From assembly GCA_934463165.1 (NCBI GenBank), contig CAKSJG010000003.1, positions 62,001 through 126,000 on the forward strand: 64,000 bases of DNA. The letters run 5' to 3'. This DNA is from an uncultured Clostridia bacterium (GTDB lineage: Bacteria > Bacillota > Clostridia > UMGS1810). The notes beneath the pieces were generated by a model. That model had not been told where the DNA came from. It made no database searches and saw only the letters and a program-made list of their open reading frames with translations. Below, one piece after another: positions 60,579 through 64,000 of the stretch (positions are counted from its first letter, which is position 1; each line of letters begins with the position of its first letter). Made by a program: the position numbers and the translations under genes.

Positions 60579-60685
60579 CGGCATCGCGGTTAGGGTATAC
60601 TTTATTAATTACTGCGTAGGGGCGGATATGAGACGGAAATATTCCTTGCATATTTTTAAACGCAATAAATAACGGCACCATTATA
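60579..60685. repeat. Degraded repeat remnant between mnmG and rsmG
   Basis: GGCATCGCGGTTAGGGTATAC is a near match to the complement of 14484-14507 (end of the long hairpin at 14.4 kb). Further on ATATTCCTTGCATA and AAACGCAATAAATAA match 14355-14369 and 14294-14308, and ACTGCGTAGGGGCGG resembles the R2 CTACGTAGGG end. A decayed copy of the same composite. Confidence 0.55.
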
Positions 60686-60735
60686 TATAAGCCATTATTA
60701 CAGCAAAGATTTTATAAAACATAATGAGGTAAAAG

Positions 60736-61440
60736 ATGAGTATAATCAAAGATATATTAATGCAGCATGATATAAAAGAGGATCAGGCCTTAAAATTTGA
60801 TCAATACTATAAAATGATATGCGAATGGAATGAGAAAATAAATCTCACTGCCATAACCGATGAATCGGAGGCGGCATATAAGCACTTTATAGATTGTCTC
60901 GCATGCTTTAAATGCGGAAAAATATCACCCGGGGCAAAGATCATAGATGTAGGTACCGGTGCCGGATTCCCCGGAATACCGCTTAAAATATGTGATCCCA
61001 CTCTGGATGTGACTCTTATGGATTCGCTTAACAAGAGAATAACATTTTTGAATGAAGTTATTAACGGATTATCTCTTAAAGCAATAACGGCTGTTCACGC
61101 ACGTGCGGAAGAGCTCGGAAAAAATAAGAAATACAGAGAAAAATACGATATATGTGTATCGCGTGCGGTTGCAAATCTTGCAAGTCTCAGCGAGCTATGC
61201 CTGCCGTTTGTAAAGACGGGCGGATATTTTTTGAGCATGAAAGGACCCAAAGCGGACGAAGAGCTAAAAAATGCAGAGCGCGCCATAGAGCTTATGGGCG
61301 GCAAAGCGGAAGATGTTTTCAGATATGATATAGCAGACGAAGAATATAAACATAACATGGTGATTATCAAAAAAATCAGCGAAACACCGGTCCGTTACCC
61401 TCGCAAGGCTCCGAAGCCCGTAAAAGAACCGTTGGTATGA
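60736..61440 (+). CDS. rsmG: 16S rRNA m7G527 methyltransferase RsmG (GidB)
   Basis: 234 residues. RsmG methylates G527 of 16S rRNA with SAM. The N-terminus YYKMICEWNEKINLTAITDE, SAM loop IIDVGTGAGFPGIPLKI, TLMDSLNKRITFLNEV and VSRAVANLASLSELCLPF are typical. The C-terminal RYPRKAPKPVKEPL is standard. GAGGT precedes the ATG. In Bacillus rsmG is followed by noc-parA-parB; here those genes are some 28-50 kb away. Confidence 0.96.
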   Translation: MSIIKDILMQHDIKEDQALKFDQYYKMICEWNEKINLTAITDESEAAYKHFIDCLACFKCGKISPGAKIIDVGTGAGFPGIPLKICDPTLDVTLMDSLNKRITFLNEVINGLSLKAITAVHARAEELGKNKKYREKYDICVSRAVANLASLSELCLPFVKTGGYFLSMKGPKADEELKNAERAIELMGGKAEDVFRYDIADEEYKHNMVIIKKISETPVRYPRKAPKPVKEPLV

Positions 61441-61469
61441 CGGATAAAAATTCGGATTTATACTTATTT

Positions 61470-61502
61470 CGCAGACAATAATAAAAATGTCTGCGATTTT
61501 TT
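61470..61502 (+). terminator. Terminator of rsmG
   Basis: CGCAGACA (61470-61477) pairs with TGTCTGCG (61488-61495), followed by ATTTTTT. Confidence 0.88.
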
Positions 61503-61521
61503 CTATAATACTGTTGCAAAA

Positions 61522-61616
61522 ATTACAATTGTAATGTATAATATTAATAAAAATAAAAGCTTTAAAAAGCTATCCATTACAAATGTATTGACAACAAATT
61601 ACAATTGTAGTATAAT
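61522..61616 (+). promoter_or_regulatory. Promoter with three TACAATTGTA-type operators for the RHH-SPFH operon
   Basis: Consensus promoter TTGACA (61588-61593), 17 bases, TATAAT (61611-61616). Palindromic operators: ATTACAATTGTAAT (61522-61535, perfect), TACAAATGTA (61578-61587, one change, touching the -35), and TACAATTGTA (61600-61609, perfect, filling the spacer). A protein bound there would block RNA polymerase, fitting autorepression by the RHH protein just downstream. Confidence 0.75.
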
Positions 61617-61638
61617 AGTTATCAGAAAGGTGAAGTAA

Positions 61639-61830
61639 ATGAACAAAAAATTAATAATTACTTCGAAAAAATACAGAGGCGAAACTATGGTAGTATCATC
61701 ACGATTGACAACAGAATTGGTTGACGAGCTTGATAAAATTGCCGAGCAGACCGGACGTACAAGGAATGAAATAATTCAGATGTGTTTGGAATTTGCAGTT
61801 GAAAACCTTGAGGTTAAGGAGGATGACTGA
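61639..61830 (+). CDS. Ribbon-helix-helix (CopG family) regulator
   Basis: 63 residues. After a basic N-terminal arm, MVVSSRLTTELVDELDKIAE and GRTRNEIIQMCLEFAVENL give the strand-helix-helix of CopG-type repressors. GAAAGG precedes the ATG; an internal ATG at 61687 would give a shorter RHH domain and is an alternative start. Its stop overlaps the SPFH start by one base, so the two genes are coupled, and the regulator likely controls the operon through the palindromes upstream. Confidence 0.88.
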   Translation: MNKKLIITSKKYRGETMVVSSRLTTELVDELDKIAEQTGRTRNEIIQMCLEFAVENLEVKEDD

Positions 61831-63116
61831 TGGCTTTGTTTGATGTTATCAAGTATGAGGGCGATAACAGTACTATTGTATGGAAGCATCCGCGTGAGGA
61901 TTTCAATATGTTCACACAGCTTATAGTGCACGAAAATCAGGAGGCTGTTTTTTATATGAACGGTCAGGCTCTTGATATGTTCGGACCGGGCAGGTATACG
62001 CTTAAAACTCAAAATATTCCTCTTATCGGCAAGTTTTTGAACATTGCAACGGGCGGTATTTCGGCATTTCACTGTGAGGTTTATTTTGTTAATAAAACCG
62101 AGCAGATGAGTATTAAGTGGGGAACGGATTCGAGAGTTCAGTTTATGGAACCGAGTTATAAATTTCCGCTTTCGGTGGGTGCATGCGGCGAGATGAGCAT
62201 AAAAGCTATTGACAGCAGGCGTCTGCTTATAAATCTTGTTGGGACGGAAAGCGGTCTTACTCAGCAGAAAATGAACGGTTATTTACGTTCGTTTATTATC
62301 ACAAAGGTAAAAAGCTATATTGCATCGGTAATAAAATCCGAAAACATCAGCATTTTTGAAATTGACGAAAGACTTGCAGATTTTTCGGCAGCTCTGAAAT
62401 CGGCACTTGTTTCTGATTTTTGCGATTACGGTATTTCACTAGAAAGGTTTTTTGTAACAAAAGTTATGAAGCCCGACGGTGAACCGCAATATGAAAAATT
62501 CAAAGAGCTTCATTTCAGGCAATATGCCGATATAGCCGAGGCAAAAATAAGACAGCAAACCGAAATTATAAATGCCGAAACCGAAGCTCAAAAGACGGTT
62601 ATAGATTCCAAGGCTCAGGCAACAAAACGTGTGCAGGAGGGTTATACATACGGTCAGGAGCGCGGTTTTGACGTTGCCGAGAAAGTTGCAGATAATGAAG
62701 CAAGCGGTGAATTTGTCAACATGGGTATAGGCTTTGGCGCAATGGCGGGTATCGGCTCTGCCATCGGCGGTATGGTCGGTAATATTGCGTCTGATGCCGT
62801 AAACTCCGCATATAAACCGGCGGACAAAATCCCGGATGATGACTTGCCGGAAGTGAATAGCAATGAATGCCAAAAACAGAATTTTTCGAATGACGGCAGT
62901 GCGAACAGCAAAAATGAGGATTTTGAAGATGATATTAAAGGCAATGCTGCATCGGACTGTTTTTGCGAAAACTGTGGTGCGCCGATATTTCCGGACAGTA
63001 AATTCTGCGAGGAATGCGGAGAACCCGTTATACATAATGATATATGTAAAAACTGTGGATATAAATTTGAACGCAAGGGAAAATTTTGCCCAAAATGCGG
63101 CGCAAAACGGGGGTGA
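61830..63116 (+). CDS. SPFH domain protein with two C-terminal zinc ribbons (YdjI-like)
   Basis: 428 residues. The N-terminal about 290 residues form the SPFH/prohibitin-like domain of the 'virion core protein'/YdjI group: IKYEGDNSTIVWKHPREDFN, GQALDMFGPGRYTLKTQNIP, and an Ala/Glu-rich helix (about 225-270). A glycine-rich hydrophobic stretch follows (GIGFGAMAGIGSAIGGMVGN), then an acidic linker and two zinc ribbons (CENCGAPIFPDSKFCEECGE; CKNCGYKFERKGKFCPKCG). Bacillus YdjI works with PspA at stressed membranes. AAGGAGG precedes the ATG inside the RHH gene. Partners are the next two genes. Confidence 0.87.
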   Translation: MALFDVIKYEGDNSTIVWKHPREDFNMFTQLIVHENQEAVFYMNGQALDMFGPGRYTLKTQNIPLIGKFLNIATGGISAFHCEVYFVNKTEQMSIKWGTDSRVQFMEPSYKFPLSVGACGEMSIKAIDSRRLLINLVGTESGLTQQKMNGYLRSFIITKVKSYIASVIKSENISIFEIDERLADFSAALKSALVSDFCDYGISLERFFVTKVMKPDGEPQYEKFKELHFRQYADIAEAKIRQQTEIINAETEAQKTVIDSKAQATKRVQEGYTYGQERGFDVAEKVADNEASGEFVNMGIGFGAMAGIGSAIGGMVGNIASDAVNSAYKPADKIPDDDLPEVNSNECQKQNFSNDGSANSKNEDFEDDIKGNAASDCFCENCGAPIFPDSKFCEECGEPVIHNDICKNCGYKFERKGKFCPKCGAKRG

Positions 63117-63125
63117 TATGTGCTT

Positions 63126-63815
63126 ATGAAAAAAAGAGTCGGTATATATATTATCATATGGGCAATATTTTTGGCGATTTTTAATGCAGCTGCCTTTGCT
63201 TTTGCGATGCATGACGGAGTTACGGCCAATTTTTGGATCGGATATATAACCGTTACGGCGGCATTTGTTTTGCAGCTTTTTGTCGGAAAAAAGGCTTTTT
63301 CCGAAGATGAATTACAGAAAAAATTTTACGGATTTTCCGTTTCCGTTATAAGCGGTATCGCTTTGGCGTGCTGCCTTATTTCCGGTATTTTTGTTATGAT
63401 GCTGCCTGCAGCCTCGGGATGGACGGTGTTTGCGGTATGCGTTATTTTTATCGGACTTTCAGCAGCTTCCGTGATTTCGTCGGAATGCGCCGTGAAAGTT
63501 ATTTCCGAAACGGATAAGCAGGTGCGCCGAAATACCTTTACAATAAAAAAGCTTACATCTGATGCGGAGCATCTTTATATGACTGCAAATGATGATAAAA
63601 TGAAAGAATGTGCAAAAAGGGTTTATGAGGCTTTTCGTTACAGCGATCCTGTATCGAATCAGGCACTGTATAAGATAAACGAAAGAATAAGCTGTCAGTT
63701 TGCCGAGTTTGAGGCGGCATTTGAGAGAGAAGATTATGATATTTGTGACGCGGCGGGCAGCGAGCTTATGAATATGATTGACGAGAGAAACAGAAAATGT
63801 AAATTTTTAAAGTGA
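63126..63815 (+). CDS. Membrane protein of unknown function in the SPFH operon
   Basis: 229 residues from ATG 63126 (GGGGGTG ten bases upstream; a GTG two codons earlier is possible). Four membrane helices in the first 125 residues (IYIIIWAIFLAIFNAAAFAF; then two more pairs), followed by a cytoplasmic helical domain of about 100 residues (for example HLYMTANDDKMKECAKRVYE). I recognise no family. It starts 9 bases after the SPFH gene and precedes a zinc-ribbon gene, so it probably belongs to the same membrane-associated system. Confidence 0.72.
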   Translation: MKKRVGIYIIIWAIFLAIFNAAAFAFAMHDGVTANFWIGYITVTAAFVLQLFVGKKAFSEDELQKKFYGFSVSVISGIALACCLISGIFVMMLPAASGWTVFAVCVIFIGLSAASVISSECAVKVISETDKQVRRNTFTIKKLTSDAEHLYMTANDDKMKECAKRVYEAFRYSDPVSNQALYKINERISCQFAEFEAAFEREDYDICDAAGSELMNMIDERNRKCKFLK

Positions 63816-63827
63816 GGTATACACAAA

Positions 63828-64000
63828 ATGGAAAAAAATAATGTCAAGCAGATAATATGTGCAAATTGCGGTGGAGAGCTTAATATTGATCCGTGCAGCG
63901 AAACTGCTGTATGCCCCTATTGCGGAAGCAGTTATGACGTTTCGGATACCGTTGGGGGCAGCGACGCGGTAAAAATTGAAAAAATAAAAAGCGAAGCATA
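63828..64000 (+). CDS. Zinc-ribbon protein, 3' end cut off by the window
   Basis: 57 codons are visible from ATG 63828 with GTGAGGT upstream. IICANCGGELNIDPCSETAV and CPYCGSSYDVSDTVGG make a TFIIB-like zinc ribbon, followed by the start of a helical region (VKIEKIKSEA). Full length and function are unknown. It is 12 bases after the membrane gene and so the fourth gene of the RHH-SPFH operon. Confidence 0.85.
   Translation, partial: MEKNNVKQIICANCGGELNIDPCSETAVCPYCGSSYDVSDTVGGSDAVKIEKIKSEA

Overview
The window reads as chromosome of a low-GC, endospore-forming Gram-positive bacterium of the class Clostridia, probably an uncultured gut-type lineage. The evidence is Spo0A, BofA, SpmA/SpmB and a Noc-like ParB (sporulation), SepF/DivIVA/YlmH division genes, a complete dnaA-dnaN-S4-recF-remB-gyrB-gyrA block, AT-rich spacers, strong AGGAGG-type ribosome binding sites, several TTG starts, and short palindromic repeats of a kind common in gut Clostridia. 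No species can be named from the sequence alone.

The window is centred on the replication origin. DnaA boxes lie on both sides of dnaA (about 27.96-28.11 kb and 29.53-29.57 kb). Most genes to the left point left and most to the right point right, as expected for leading-strand genes leaving oriC. Leftward lie dnaA to gyrA, bofA, a PucR/CdaR-type regulator, ftsE-ftsX-M23 peptidase-Ctp protease (cell-wall remodelling), a repeat-rich segment without convincing genes (13.1-14.8 kb), soj/parA-parB with a perfect 16-bp parS, serS, spo0A, a comM-TPR-LarC-like operon, an RluA-type pseudouridine synthase, and the ylmE-sepF-ylmH-divIVA-rsmA cluster.

Rightward lie darA-holB-ricT-ferredoxin-trmN6, a divergent noc, an amidohydrolase, a polar amino-acid ABC transporter whose permease carries a large extra extracytoplasmic region, tRNA-Trp, a 5'-truncated MATE pseudogene, an SCP2-like protein with a histone-H1-like tail, mutS2, a compact capsule-type tyrosine kinase/phosphatase module, spmA-spmB, a TrmH methyltransferase, the c-di-AMP operon cdaA-cdaR-glmM, nth, an M24 peptidase, efp, rnc and acpP, a stalk-domain surface protein, a metal-homeostasis group (two COG0523-type GTPases and mntP), mnmG-rsmG, and a ribbon-helix-helix/SPFH/zinc-ribbon operon that runs off the end.

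Most genes are housekeeping. The unusual parts are: (1) a GTPase fused to a DUF1980-like domain beside a His-rich CobW GTPase and MntP; (2) the RHH-SPFH operon with three copies of a TACAATTGTA-type operator around a consensus promoter; (3) the duplicated MITE-like cluster at 13.3-14.7 kb; (4) the ABC permease fusion with a 24-bp perfect hairpin before it; (5) the SCP2/H1-tail protein; and (6) a DnaA-trio-like unwinding element in oriC. No CRISPR array, prophage, rRNA operon or intact IS element was seen.
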